From contig OAPG01000018.1 in assembly GCA_900208305.1 (NCBI GenBank), forward strand, positions 492,140 to 556,139: a stretch of 64,000 bases of DNA, given 5' to 3'. Positions 52,618 to 63,206 of this stretch are shown in pieces. Below the pieces are notes generated by a model. The model was given only the letters and a program-made list of their open reading frames with translations, did not search any database and was not told the origin of the DNA. The translations under genes and the position numbers were made by a program. The stretch comes from Melanopsichium pennsylvanicum. Its lineage: Eukaryota; Basidiomycota; Ustilaginomycetes; Ustilaginales. The first letter of the stretch is position 1. Every line of letters starts with the position of its first letter.

Positions 52618-53640
52618 GTCTTTGGAATGACTTTTGTACTGCCTTACGTGTACTGCGCAGGCAGAGCCGGCGACTTGACTGCTGATCGATAAGCCGAGGT
52701 GGTGTGTCAGGTTGATCTCGATAGCAAAGTTGATGGTGAAGAAGCAGTGAGTGCAGCCAATGTTGAAGAAAGCGTTATGACGATGAGTACTAGTGCAATC
52801 GTGGAAACGATGACAGAGCAAGACGGGGCTGTGCTTCCGCCTCAGACTTGTGATATTGGTGATTGTGATGAGTGTGACCAAGATAACACAGTGTGGTCGA
52901 TGGTGATATCAGCTGTGTGCGGATGAGGTGTTGAACCCGAGTCAATCCAAATAAGGTGGAGATCCAGCCAACTCGAAGAGGAGCAGCGACGATGGGTGAA
53001 GATAGAAGGAAGAAATGGGGAGAGAGAGAGAGAGAGAGAGAGTTATGTCAAAGCCCAGAGCAAGCCGATGAAGATGATGGATAAAAAAATTAGGGAGTTT
53101 GGGACTATCGATTGGGGCCACAAATGTGACTTGGCAGCGTGCTGTGATGCAGATATGATGTGTGTGACGTGGTGCGAGCTCGAAGGAATTGGTTGGTACG
53201 CGCTCTTGAATCTCATTTTTTCGGCGCCAAAGCCAAAATCAAGGTTGCTCAGCCACAATGTCACTCCCGTCTATCTGACAGGCCGAGTGTACCCGATGCA
53301 GTTGAAGTTCTGGTCGCTCTCTCAAAAATGCCTTTTTTTTTTTTTTTTTTTTTTTTTGCTGCTGATTTTGGACCCTCTCGTCGCTGGGTTTTTCCCTTTT
53401 TGGAGACATGCGTTGTGTCCGTGCAGCGGTAATCGGAGCCACACAACAGATTGTCATGTGGAGAGAAAACATTTCGGTGTTGTAAAATCACGTTTCTGGC
53501 AGTCCAGCCTGCCCCACAAATCAGATGAAATTCGAAATTTTTTGAGAATAAAAACCTCCCTTCCTCTCCGTCAAATGAGTGAGATGCTGATTGGTGTTGG
53601 ATCTTCACCAGAGAACTTGCAATAACAGTGTCTCTCTTGG
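52618..53640 (-). other. Upstream region of PTC7
   Basis: CpG-normal promoter region with a GA-dinucleotide microsatellite at 53020-53041 and a 25-T run at 53333-53357. No coding sequence supported. The CpG-poor relic starts at its far end. Confidence 0.5.
53333..53357. repeat. Poly-T tract (25 T)
   Basis: Uninterrupted homopolymer about 300 bases left of the CpG-poor relic; assembled length uncertain. Confidence 0.9.
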
Positions 53641-55250
53641 CTTCTGTATTAGAATGACAAGTCTGGTAGAGGTTGCACACATGCCATGCGTTGCCATTTC
53701 TGAGCTATGAAGAGTTTAGATTATTGTAGCAAAGTTCATTCTTTCCAGGTTCAGTGCTTCAGTATAAGCTACATTTGACTCTACTAACCCCAGCCTCAAC
53801 AAAGTAGATAGACATAGATCAAGTCAACCTGGCCAACAGCAATGCCATGTGATTTTGACTGCACAGTATCACCTATTCTTGGAATGCATGAGCATCCTCA
53901 ATGTGGTGGCAAGTGATCATAGATTCAAACAATACTCAAAAGTTGCTTGGCAAATCAGTGCAGCATTTATGTGATACCTAGATTGGACTTTGATTCAGAG
54001 CCACAGGCTGCCTTGATGTTACCAGACCGCAATATGAGATGGTCTTGACATCTTGGAATGCAAATGGATTCAGCTCTACCGTTGTAAAGATTGCCATTCC
54101 AGTGCTTCTCTTAAGTGTCTATATGTCTACATACTGTGTCTCATCTCAACTTGAACTCAGTGATCAAAGCTTTGGTGTTGCCCACATGGATGAGCAAGAG
54201 CACTACCAAGCGTTTTGAGGGCTTGTGTTGTAGGCAAAATGGTGTATATGCATTTTGCTCTACATGAAGATTCAGTGGAACGCCTGAATATGCCAAGATT
54301 GCCCTCTCAGATGTTGCAGCATCCCTTTTGAGCAGGCCCCTTGCTTGCTCTGGCTCTCTTACTTTGGCCATTGTTACAGGGCGCAGAAGATCAAGTTGGG
54401 AAAAACTCTTAGTTTCATTGGGTTTCAGTTTGAATTCCAATAAGATAGGGAGTTGTAGCCAAACTTGGTTGAAATCTGCCAAAATGCTGTTGATAAGGAA
54501 TAGGGACTATTGAGTGACTTGGTAAGGTATGCTAGGCTCCCAGCTGGTATGGAAGGCCTAGTCAGATAGTGTGGCATGTAAGAGGTTTGCACACTTTCAG
54601 TCATGGCCTCTGGGAGTCAGGATTGATAAGCACAGGGCCCAGACTTGAATACAGTGCAATAAGAGGGATTAGGAGGAAGATAAGGAGCAAGACAGCCATA
54701 GTATGTAAAGGCATTGTTGTGCCAGTTGTGGAGGAGTGGGACTCATCCACTCTACTACCTTACAAGTTGTTCTCAATATCTCCATATCAAAGTATATTGT
54801 CAATTGCTGCAATCATATGGTGTTGCAGCATCCCAGTGTCTGTGTCCCCCTCATCCAAAGGAGTTCAACATCACCAACAATTGTCAGCACCTCTACTGAC
54901 ACTGCAGCACCTCAACTGTAGGCAGAACCCCAAATGCAGTGATGGAACCTCCACTGTAGCCATCTGCACCCACAAAGAAAGCTCCCAGGCTCTCAGAAGA
55001 AGTCTTGCACAAAGACCAGCACTTGCATCAAGAACACTTGTGCAAAGTGAGGGTTGTATGTTATCCAAACAAGCCAAATTACCCCTGAACAGAGTGTTTA
55101 CAGTGACCAGTTGACTTGGTGCTGTTCTATTGGATCTCAAACAAAACTGCATAGAACTGCATGTGTTATTGGACCTCATATCAAAATACAATATAACGCC
55201 CAGTTTCATTGTATCTCAAATTGATACTCGGGTTAGGCACACTGGTCCCT
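53640..55250. mobile_element. CpG-depleted relic of an LTR-like element
   Basis: About 1.6 kb with very little CpG (four CpG in 53761-54360 by hand count). The right-hand part is colinear with the subtelomeric element: CTCATCCACTCTA at 54742-54754 and 63239-63251, GTCTGTGTCCCC at 54838-54849 and 63347-63358, and 21 of 26 bases identical between 54904-54929 and 63411-63436. Both copies have a hairpin at the equivalent place (54805-54830). No intact coding region; a 113-codon open frame near 54141-54482 (minus) resembles nothing I know. Confidence 0.65.
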
Positions 55251-56522
55251 GACAGCCATCAACTTGCAGGCCTAATTTTTTTCTTTATCCTTTTTTTTTT
55301 TCCAAAGCTCGTTCAAACACAGCACTTTGCCAGGTAAGTAAAAAGTCATACATAAACAAACACGAGGCGACACAAAGTTGAATCGACCCCACCCCGACCA
55401 AGCACGTGACCAGCTAGAAATGTCAAATGAGTCAATTCTAAAGGTGGGCAATACTCAGTAACGCCCCCACAGAACAGAGCTTGGCCCACGCTCCTCTACA
55501 AGTAACTGATTCCTTCGGCTTTCAGAGAATGATTTAGCTGGGTAGCGAGACCCAGGGCCGCCCAAGGTGAGTGGGCGGGTGCAATCCACTGGTTTCTAAG
55601 CCTAATGTCCCATCCGACGTCGTCGTCGTCGTCGTCGTCGTCGTCTCTCTTTCTCTCTCTCTCTAACCTATCCAATTCCCCCAACAGCGTTTTGCTGCAC
55701 TCTCATCTGGCCAAAAATCTGTTGGACTCCTGTCCCATTTTCTTCGTTTTGCAAGCTGCGCGCACACATTCTTTATCTGTACCACTTTCTTTCCCACGCC
55801 TTGACACAAGTTGACTTTGCTTGGTCGCTCCACCGTATCCGATTCCCGGCTGACTTCCATCCTACCCGATCTCATCAACGGTCCTTGATGCTTCCGCTCT
55901 AGTCGACCAAACTAGCTCTCTTGGCAGCATACGGCAGACCTCTCGCTCACTGGCGCTTCAAACGGCTATCTCCGATCTTGTACATCAGCGACACCTCGGC
56001 GTCAGTGCCCCTCCCAACTTCATTTCCGCGACGACTTTACACCGCCGGCAAATTCGCCAAATAGGCAGCATCCAGGGGCCCACTGTGGAGCACATACTGC
56101 ATAACCACAGGCTTCAGCTAAACTCGGAAGCACCTCGAGCAGTATCGATTGTCGAGTCTCGCTTCTTTCGTCACTGTTCCTCTCCGGATACACAACACAA
56201 GCTTCAGCGCCACTCGTCTCTGATTAAGCTCAAGCACACTTGCACGCCAGCCGCTTTGCATCCTGCATCCTCGATCTCGGCCGCAACCGACTACGCATCA
56301 CCACTCAGCTTCATCAGCTCAGCCGCACCGTCTTGCCATTGCCATCACCAGTCTCCTCCATTGTACCACACCACCACGAAAGCTCCCTGCAGATATCAAT
56401 TCAATATCCTTGATCAGACGTTGCGTGCAAAGTGCATACAGGTGAAACAATCGTCTCGCCAGTATCCTCAGCCGTCACCGTGACCATTCCGCGCGCAGAG
56501 CGCTTCGAATCTAAAGCACCTC
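55251..56522 (+). other. Promoter and leader region of the second C2H2 factor
   Basis: CpG-normal, pyrimidine-rich 1.3 kb with a CGT-trinucleotide repeat at 55616-55645. The absence of domains in short frames and the C/A-rich composition from 55880 on suggest a long transcribed leader, which is common for regulatory genes. No separate gene seen. Confidence 0.5.
55616..55645. repeat. (CGT)n trinucleotide repeat
   Basis: About ten perfect CGT/GTC copies followed by a CT-rich run, about 0.9 kb upstream of the factor's ATG. Confidence 0.95.
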
Positions 56523-59500
56523 ATGGTGCGCAAGGAATCATCATCCTCAGAAATGAGGTACACATGCGATCAGCCCGGCTGCACAAAAAGCTACTCTCGT
56601 CCCGACCACCTTCTTCGTCACAAGCTCAACCACGACCAAGCACGCATCCTCTGCTGCAATCAATGCGATCGAACTTTTGTCCGACAAGATCTGCTCGTAC
56701 GTCATCTCGAAAGGCACGCCCTACGCGGAAAAACGCTGGGCCGATGGTCCAATCGTCATAAGGATGGCAACGAAGATGAAGGCGACGATGCAGATGGTCC
56801 TTCGTCTCAGAACAAGGCGGCAGGTAGTTCCAACAAGCGCCGCAGGTCAGCAGTCGCATCCAAATCTCGTCGACAAGGGAGCAACACCACAAGTGCCAAC
56901 CAGGTTCATGACTCGGAGGACGAGAAGGATGATGACGACGATTTCGATGATGACGGTGATGACTTTCAACGAGATTCAAGAGCATCCACCCAGCCGCACT
57001 ATCAGACACACGAATCACGCCTGCCACATCACCAATCATCATTTGCCAATACGCAGCATGACGCTCCGGCTTCCTGGGAACCCTTCCCGGCTGGACCCAC
57101 AGGTTCGCAGCCGCCACCACCTTCGGCATCATATAGCAATCCCGGCGCCTGGCCTTCCAACACACCAATGTCGCCCCCAACCTCGCGTTTGACCAATAGC
57201 TACGCTGCTCCTTCTTCGCCTTACCGTTCGGCTTCCGTCGCCTCGGCAAGCGATGCCAGATTTCTCCCCGCCGACTTCACCTCGGCGTCTTATCGCAGTG
57301 ACTCTGTATGGGGCGATGCATCTTCACACCCCGGCCTTCGGCCAGGCCCTGTTGCTAGCGCGGATCCAGCAGCCGCAGCTTCTCAGGACAACGCTCCTTT
57401 CCGATGGATGCCAGGTGATCCTATCACCAATGAACCTAGTGCAGGCAGCTACGCTCCGCCACCGTCAGCATCATATATGACAGCATGGCACGAGGCTCAA
57501 GATACCACGCGTCAGGATGTTGCTATGCCCTTGATTGATCTCGAAACGACCGCAGCTGCCACAAGTACAGCACGGCTCCCCTCCGCTCTGCCTCTCCCGA
57601 ACCAAGACATCTTTCCATTTGCTCCACCTATCATGGACCACACAGCTGACTACGGTTGGCTCTTTGATGGTGTCGATCCCTTTGGAGGTTCGAATTGGGG
57701 CGGAAGTGTGGGTCGTGCGCCAACCGCTGGGAGCAATCCCCGAGGACCGCAATCTCAAACGTCCGGCTTCTCTCCCAGCAGCTCAGATGGGCTTGGTGGC
57801 TTCCTTGGCAACATGCATGGATCCCAAAATGGCACTGCAGCAGGACCAGGCGCAGGCGATGCTTCCAGTTTTGGTCGCGGCATGAGCTCTGACGGCGTTC
57901 TTTTGTCTGGCAGTGAAGTTGAGACACCGAATGCCCTCGAAGATCTCGCATATTTTGCAACCTTGCAAGCCGACATTCCCAGCCGGATCACTTACCATCT
58001 TGACCCGGTGGCTCGTCACAGGCTTCTCATCTTCCTGCAATCTGTCAGCGAGCTGCCCAATTCTCCACTGTTCACACCTTCGGCGCTGAGGTGCTACATC
58101 TATCTTTTCTTCGTCAAGTTCAATCGGCTGTACCCGCTAATACACGAGCCCACTTTCGCAGCTAGCACGACAGATCCTATGCTCTTGAGTGCCATCGTAG
58201 TCATCGGCGCTCATTTTGCAGGACTTCCAGCACATGAACTCGCAGTTCGCATCGCCCAAAAAATTTGGGGTGCTGTTGTCAGTCTTGAAGACTTCCGACC
58301 GGCACGCGCAACGCTTCCAATGCTTCAAGCACTGGTGCTCACCGAGAGTTTCGGCAAGATGATGAGTACACGACCCCAACATGAGATGGCACATCTTTTC
58401 CATAACTTCATAATCACGCTTGCACGCAGGAACGCTGTTTTCAATGCCAGTACTCCGAGCCAGATGCACTTTGATGATTCGGAGGAGTCGTGGCGGAGTT
58501 GGGCAAGGGAAGAGGAAAAGAAGCGAATCGCCTTGTTCGAGTTCATGCTGGATGCGCAGCACGCTACCATCTTTCGGCACATTCCTTCGCTTTCAGCGTT
58601 CCAGATCCAGCTCCACCTGCCTTGCAGTGACGAAGAATGGACCAAGGCCACGCCTGAAGCATGGTACCGGCATCGCAAGCGCACGGGTTACAAACCCCCA
58701 GGACCCTTCATCCCAGCACTCAAGGCCTGTCTCAGCCCAGCCAAGACGCCGCAGGAGCTGGATGCATTCCCGCGCTTTGTGCTTCTGCACGGTCTTATGA
58801 GCATCGCTTACGACCTGCAGTGGAAGCAAAATGTACTATTAGGCGCAGAAGCATCGCCAGGAGGTAGTAAAGGCGGAGACAACGGCATCGGCAACTGGAA
58901 AGATCGTCTCTCGGCCGCCTACTCATCTTTGCAAGCCCGCATGGATATCGCATACATCAAGGCAGACGAAGAGTCTAGCACTCGTCTCATTCATCGAGCC
59001 ACTCCGAGTCTCGTGACCGCCGCCCAGATTGCTTTGTTTGCTGATATCATTGACATCCAGATCTACGCTGGCCTTCCGTCGGTGCTCGGTCGCTTCATTG
59101 ACCGTGCCACGTTCAACGCTTCGCGACGATCCGTCAAGGAATGGGCACGTACTTCTGATGGACGCACTGCGGTTTGGTATGCGGTCAACTTCTTGCGTAT
59201 TTCTTTGCTCAGTACAGGCACCGAGTCGTATGGCACGATCCAGACATGCCGTAGCGGCGCCTCCGTCGCGAATGTGGATGATGGCCGTGATAACGCACCA
59301 ACCTATCCTGACTTGCGTGATCGCGAAGATAGTTCTGGTATCATTGGGTCTCTCGCTGCCAGGAAAGCCTCGGACAGAGAGACAGGACTGGACGAGGTCC
59401 TGCACCATCGCTGGTGTCAATACATTTGCGCACTGGTCATTTGGGCGTACGGCCACGCCCTCACTATCCCGCGCGTTGGAGCGCCGGTCGAAGGTGGTAC

Positions 59501-60236
59501 AACAGCTCCCGTCGGGGGTTCTAGTGCAGCCGGTGTTCTGCCTACACCAGATTCTGCGCATCGCAACGGCGGATCCGCATTGAGCTCTTCGCTCACCAAT
59601 TCGCCAGGCGCCCTTCAGGGACAGATCTCGGCTGAGCGTACTCAGATTGTGGGTGATACTGCCGCCGGCGACCCTGTATCATCGCGAAACACTCATGCAA
59701 TCGCGCTCAAGCCGGAAGGTATCGACTTCCTGGAGCGCATGTCGACCAAGACCGCGGATGATCTCGCTTATGTCGAGTGCAAGTGCTACACACGTGCTTT
59801 GCTCGAGATGGTGGAACGAGAAGTAAGGGCCTCAAGATGGGAGCTGGGCCGCGAAGCGTCTGGAGTTCTGCGCAAACTCATTTCAAACCACTCTCTGCCT
59901 GTCTGGGATCGTTCTGGAGAATCTGTTGCCTCTGCACGCAGGAACGATCTTTCCTCCCTGACGATCCAACAACAGTCGAGGCCGAGCGTTGTCAAGGAAG
60001 ATCCCGATATTCGTGCCTCATCTGCTCAGAGGATGCCTTCGACCGGCTCAACAAGTGCAATAGGCCAAAGTCCATCGATTGTAGGTATTTCTCCGCTTGC
60101 CTCAACTGCAGCAGGATCTGGGGCTTTGCCAAAACGAAGCTCAATGCAAGGCCCATCAGCCGCCAAGTCTGCAGCAGCCCCAGCAGCAAGCAGCCAGCAC
60201 GTTGGTCTTGGTTCCTCGCCCCAAGCTATTGCCTGA
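56523..60236 (+). CDS. C2H2 zinc-finger transcription factor with fungal-specific regulatory domain (second)
   Basis: Single exon, 1237 residues, starting MVRKESSSSEMRYTCDQPGC. Two C2H2 fingers at residues 11-66: YTCDQPGCTKSYSRPDHLLRH and CCNQCDRTFVRQDLLVRHLE ending with RH. A basic, then acidic Asp-rich tract (about residues 100-155) is followed by a Ser/Pro/Ala-rich stretch. A fungal transcription-factor regulatory domain spans roughly residues 500-800 (LRCYIYLFFVKFNRLYPLIH, SAIVVIGAHFAGLPAHELAV, PMLQALVLTESFGKMM, FHNFIITLARRNAVF). The last 150 residues are Ser/Ala-rich. Same architecture as the factor at 34591-39447, but fingers and helices are clearly diverged, so not a recent duplicate. 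Regulatory targets unknown. Convergent with STE24. Confidence 0.9.
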   Translation: MVRKESSSSEMRYTCDQPGCTKSYSRPDHLLRHKLNHDQARILCCNQCDRTFVRQDLLVRHLERHALRGKTLGRWSNRHKDGNEDEGDDADGPSSQNKAAGSSNKRRRSAVASKSRRQGSNTTSANQVHDSEDEKDDDDDFDDDGDDFQRDSRASTQPHYQTHESRLPHHQSSFANTQHDAPASWEPFPAGPTGSQPPPPSASYSNPGAWPSNTPMSPPTSRLTNSYAAPSSPYRSASVASASDARFLPADFTSASYRSDSVWGDASSHPGLRPGPVASADPAAAASQDNAPFRWMPGDPITNEPSAGSYAPPPSASYMTAWHEAQDTTRQDVAMPLIDLETTAAATSTARLPSALPLPNQDIFPFAPPIMDHTADYGWLFDGVDPFGGSNWGGSVGRAPTAGSNPRGPQSQTSGFSPSSSDGLGGFLGNMHGSQNGTAAGPGAGDASSFGRGMSSDGVLLSGSEVETPNALEDLAYFATLQADIPSRITYHLDPVARHRLLIFLQSVSELPNSPLFTPSALRCYIYLFFVKFNRLYPLIHEPTFAASTTDPMLLSAIVVIGAHFAGLPAHELAVRIAQKIWGAVVSLEDFRPARATLPMLQALVLTESFGKMMSTRPQHEMAHLFHNFIITLARRNAVFNASTPSQMHFDDSEESWRSWAREEEKKRIALFEFMLDAQHATIFRHIPSLSAFQIQLHLPCSDEEWTKATPEAWYRHRKRTGYKPPGPFIPALKACLSPAKTPQELDAFPRFVLLHGLMSIAYDLQWKQNVLLGAEASPGGSKGGDNGIGNWKDRLSAAYSSLQARMDIAYIKADEESSTRLIHRATPSLVTAAQIALFADIIDIQIYAGLPSVLGRFIDRATFNASRRSVKEWARTSDGRTAVWYAVNFLRISLLSTGTESYGTIQTCRSGASVANVDDGRDNAPTYPDLRDREDSSGIIGSLAARKASDRETGLDEVLHHRWCQYICALVIWAYGHALTIPRVGAPVEGGTTAPVGGSSAAGVLPTPDSAHRNGGSALSSSLTNSPGALQGQISAERTQIVGDTAAGDPVSSRNTHAIALKPEGIDFLERMSTKTADDLAYVECKCYTRALLEMVEREVRASRWELGREASGVLRKLISNHSLPVWDRSGESVASARRNDLSSLTIQQQSRPSVVKEDPDIRASSAQRMPSTGSTSAIGQSPSIVGISPLASTAAGSGALPKRSSMQGPSAAKSAAAPAASSQHVGLGSSPQAIA

Positions 60237-60520
60237 TTCCTTTAAGTGTAGTCTCATCGCAAAATATATACCAGTTCAAAGCAAGCGAACGTTCCTTTCG
60301 TGTGCGCGAGAAAGATGTGTGCGTGTGTTCCACAGCGGATGTTGTTGAGCATGAGCGATATTCAAGCCTCAGCCGCTTTACAACGTGCACCTGAAACAGG
60401 GACGCATGTCAGCAGTTGAAGCCCAAGCACGGTTGGCGAGGACGATTCAATGTACAGATAGATATAGAGAGAGGGGTAGACATTATCTCCGCAACAAATT
60501 GCTGATGTTGACCTGCGACC

Positions 60521-62014
60521 TCACCTTTGCTTTTTGAGTAGAGGACGAAGCGCCTGCAAAGCGTTGAGACGCTCCGCCAAGGTGGGATGAGAGTAGTGGT
60601 AGGCTGAGAAGAGAGAGTCATGGTGCATGGTCGATAGGTTGTGAACGTGAAGCTTGATGAGCGCCTTGCCGAGCAAGTCTACATATTCATCCTTCTGATG
60701 TGGGTCCACCTTAACGGTTGCATTCTCCTCTTTCGCATTAAACTCGGTAGCAGCTGCAAGTTCCGACGGGGTCGGCCCTGGACGAGTGAGGGAAGCAGCG
60801 AATCGGTCCGCTGCATACTCCATCCTGCGAATGGCCGAGTTGAGCATAAACTTGATCAAAGCATCGGTGGGATTGAGCACGAGCTGGAACAGTTCGAGAC
60901 CGATGATGATTGGAAGGTAATTGAGCAGCTGGGACGAAGACGTAGCTGATGCCTTTTCGATAAGCGTTGGGCCGACTTGGAAGCCGAAAGATCGGTAGAG
61001 GGAAACGTTGTTGATGAAGAGAGTGAAGAGGCTCATGGTGAACCCGATCTGCATTTGAGACAAGACGAGAAGCTTGGTGGGGTCGTTGTTGGCATAGTGA
61101 CCAAGCTCGTGTGCGAGGACGGCCTCGATCTCGTCCGAGGTAGACTTTTCGATGAGGGTGTCAAAGATGACAATGTGCTTGTTGCCGCCAGGAATGACGC
61201 CAAAGAAGTAGGCGTTGGAATGAGAGGAACGCTTGCTGCCATCAATGACGTAGATGTGCTTGAGTGGGAATTTCAGAGAGGATGCGAGGGTAACAACGCG
61301 GTCACGGAGAGCACCGTCAGGGAGAGGAGTCAGCTTGTTGAAAAGCGGTTGAATGACGGTTGGGTAGAGCACCATGGCGATGATCTGGAAGCTGAAAAGG
61401 AAAACGACGACGTAAGAGACAAACGAGTTGCCAGCCCATCGAATGATCCAGAGCAAGGCAGAGATGAGAGGAGCGCCGATGACGAAACCGAGCAGCCACT
61501 CCTTGATCGTGTCGGTGATGAAAGTTCGCATAGTCATCTTGTTGAAGCCATGTCGCTCCTCGATGACAAAGTTGCGGTAGAGTGTAAGAGGCATGGATGG
61601 TACCTCGCGAAGAACGAACATGATCATCATCCACACGATAGAGCGCGGGATTTCGCTGTCGTTCTGGCCGAAGCTGGTGAGTATATTGCCGCTGATAGTC
61701 CAGCTCCAGGCATAAACATCGTAGTAGACAAGAGCAACGCTGATGAATTGGCTTGCGGCAGAGGAGAAGAAGCCAAATCGAGCTTTGTCTCTACCGTACA
61801 CCTGCGACTTTTTGAAGGTACTGAGATCTACATGGCTGGCTAGTGTGGCAGGCGGTGTATCTAGGCTGTACAGGCGATACTGACGAAGTGATAGGAATGT
61901 CTCGAAGCCGTATACAAGCCAGAGAAGCGCTAGGACGAGCTTCTTCCATTGAACGGTGGGGTCATCGAGTGCAGATTGCAGGGTTGCAATTTTATCTTGC
62001 ACGAGGGCTAGCAT
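60521..62014 (-). CDS. STE24: CAAX prenyl protease 1 (STE24 family, M48)
   Basis: Single exon, 497 residues, multi-pass membrane protein. The zinc metalloprotease motif HELGH is at residues 302-306, within VLAHELGHYANNDPTK, and the third ligand is the Glu of EYAADRFAASL (about residue 399). Other family blocks are YGRDKARFGFFSS, IEERHGFNKMT, VIDGSKRSSHSNAYFFG and the C-terminal YSHPTLAERLNAL. The C terminus KKQR resembles a dilysine-type ER signal. STE24 removes the last three residues of farnesylated CAAX proteins and makes a further cut in fungal mating-pheromone precursors in the ER membrane. A mating-related role is therefore likely. It is the last gene before the telomere; CpG-poor subtelomeric sequence begins about 220 bases upstream of its ATG. 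Confidence 0.96.
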   Translation of the reverse strand: MLALVQDKIATLQSALDDPTVQWKKLVLALLWLVYGFETFLSLRQYRLYSLDTPPATLASHVDLSTFKKSQVYGRDKARFGFFSSAASQFISVALVYYDVYAWSWTISGNILTSFGQNDSEIPRSIVWMMIMFVLREVPSMPLTLYRNFVIEERHGFNKMTMRTFITDTIKEWLLGFVIGAPLISALLWIIRWAGNSFVSYVVVFLFSFQIIAMVLYPTVIQPLFNKLTPLPDGALRDRVVTLASSLKFPLKHIYVIDGSKRSSHSNAYFFGVIPGGNKHIVIFDTLIEKSTSDEIEAVLAHELGHYANNDPTKLLVLSQMQIGFTMSLFTLFINNVSLYRSFGFQVGPTLIEKASATSSSQLLNYLPIIIGLELFQLVLNPTDALIKFMLNSAIRRMEYAADRFAASLTRPGPTPSELAAATEFNAKEENATVKVDPHQKDEYVDLLGKALIKLHVHNLSTMHHDSLFSAYHYSHPTLAERLNALQALRPLLKKQR

Positions 62015-62234
62015 GACGACGCAGATATCGTATCCAGGCGAGCAAAGTTGATGACAACACGGAGGCGTTGGTATTGAAGGCTATTTAGGTCCAAAGTGGT
62101 GGGAGGACGAATGAAGATGAGAACAAAGGGTACGAAGAACAGTGGAAATGCGCGACTGTACAGCCAAAGATCTGGTTGTTGTGACCCGAAATGTGTGTTG
62201 TCAACGTAACTAAGGGCCACGAGATTTATCACGG

Positions 62235-62645
62235 CCAAGGAAACCAAAAGAGACTTTAACATCACCATAACAAAATAGAAAAACCATGAATTGCCCATGT
62301 AATTGGCCAATGCATTACTTGGCTTGACCCCAGGTGCCAGAGGATGGTAGGGGATTGCTTTGCAAGAAAGCAAAGATTGTGTTGTTGTTGCACAAGACAG
62401 GCCAACAAAGATGGGCAAGAGTTCCCATTGTGACAATGCAAGGCCCTTGGCAAGCAGGGTTGCACTGAGCAGAGCTGTCTTTGCCTTAGGGTTAGGGTTA
62501 GGGTTACAAGGGCATCTGTTTGGGAGGCCAGAATTTCATCAAATCCACCTTAATGAGACTTGTAGAGTAGATCAAGAGGTGCTGGATGCAAATGAGTTTG
62601 GATTGAAGTTTAATTTATTGGCCAAGATATGGCTGTTCAAAGATG
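62235..62645. repeat. CpG-depleted subtelomeric block
   Basis: Only one or two CpG in about 400 bases, with normal content on both sides. It encloses the internal telomere tract. A 142-codon hydrophobic frame on the minus strand overlaps it but has no recognisable domain and is not called as a gene. Confidence 0.6.
62486..62506 (+). repeat. Interstitial telomere tract
   Basis: Three and a half perfect TTAGGG units in the same orientation as the terminal array, 1.4 kb inside it. Confidence 0.95.
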
Positions 62646-62774
62646 GCGGACAGATTCTCCTGGGAAAGAAAAAGAAGATTTCAAAGATGCGTTCCTCCCT
62701 GTCTGAGGGCATGTACACCTAAAAGAAGGTGTACAGAGGTGTCACGGGAGTGGGTCCCAAGGAAGAGGTCTGCG

Positions 62775-62985
62775 CAGACCAGAGATGTTGAATTGGCTGA
62801 GATCCGGTGGGAGAGCATGTCTCGACGGATCTCAGGGAGATCTGGTGGATATTGGTGGGCTCATGGGATTTAAGGTTAGCGCAGGACCGAGAAGTTGAAT
62901 CGGACGAAATCCGGTGAGAGAGCAGGTCTCAACGGATCTCACGGAAATTCGGCGAGTGGCAGTGACTCGCCGGATATCGAAGGTA
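62775..62985. repeat. Diverged 107-bp tandem duplication
   Basis: The segment from 62787 aligns to that from 62894 (offset 107), sharing words such as GTTGAAT, ATCCGGTG and ACGGATCTCA, with substitutions between. A further related fragment with GATATCCGTTGAG lies at about 63650. Confidence 0.7.
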
Positions 62986-63198
62986 TCGATGGCAAGGGGA
63001 GCATCTGCAATGGCGGCGACCAACGCCACGCCGGAACGACACGTGGGCCAATCGACGCCCAGGGGGCAACGGAGAGGGAGCACGCGGGCGTGCTCAGAAG
63101 TACCCTGCCAAAGGACTAGGGGCAGTCTTATCGTGCGGGGGTCCAAGCTCGACGCATGCAGGTCGTACAGTACCGATGGACCTCGCACACGATACATA

Positions 63199-63206
63199 TA
63201 TATAAA
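63199..63206 (+). promoter_or_regulatory. TATA box of the subtelomeric element
   Basis: TATATAAA 20 bases before the first hairpin, placed as expected for the promoter of an LTR-like repeat. Confidence 0.5.

Noticed and set aside
54141..54482. 113-codon minus-strand frame in the CpG-poor relic
   Set aside because: No known domain and surrounded by stops in a decayed repeat; likely a chance frame or a fragment of an old element protein that cannot be identified.
34591..60236. The two C2H2 factors as a recent duplication
   Set aside because: Same domain order but the fingers and regulatory helices differ throughout; shared architecture is common in fungi.
62008..62436. 142-codon hydrophobic frame on the minus strand just upstream of STE24
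   Set aside because: No recognisable domain; half of it lies in the CpG-depleted subtelomeric block, where loss of CpG favours long open frames and hydrophobic codons.
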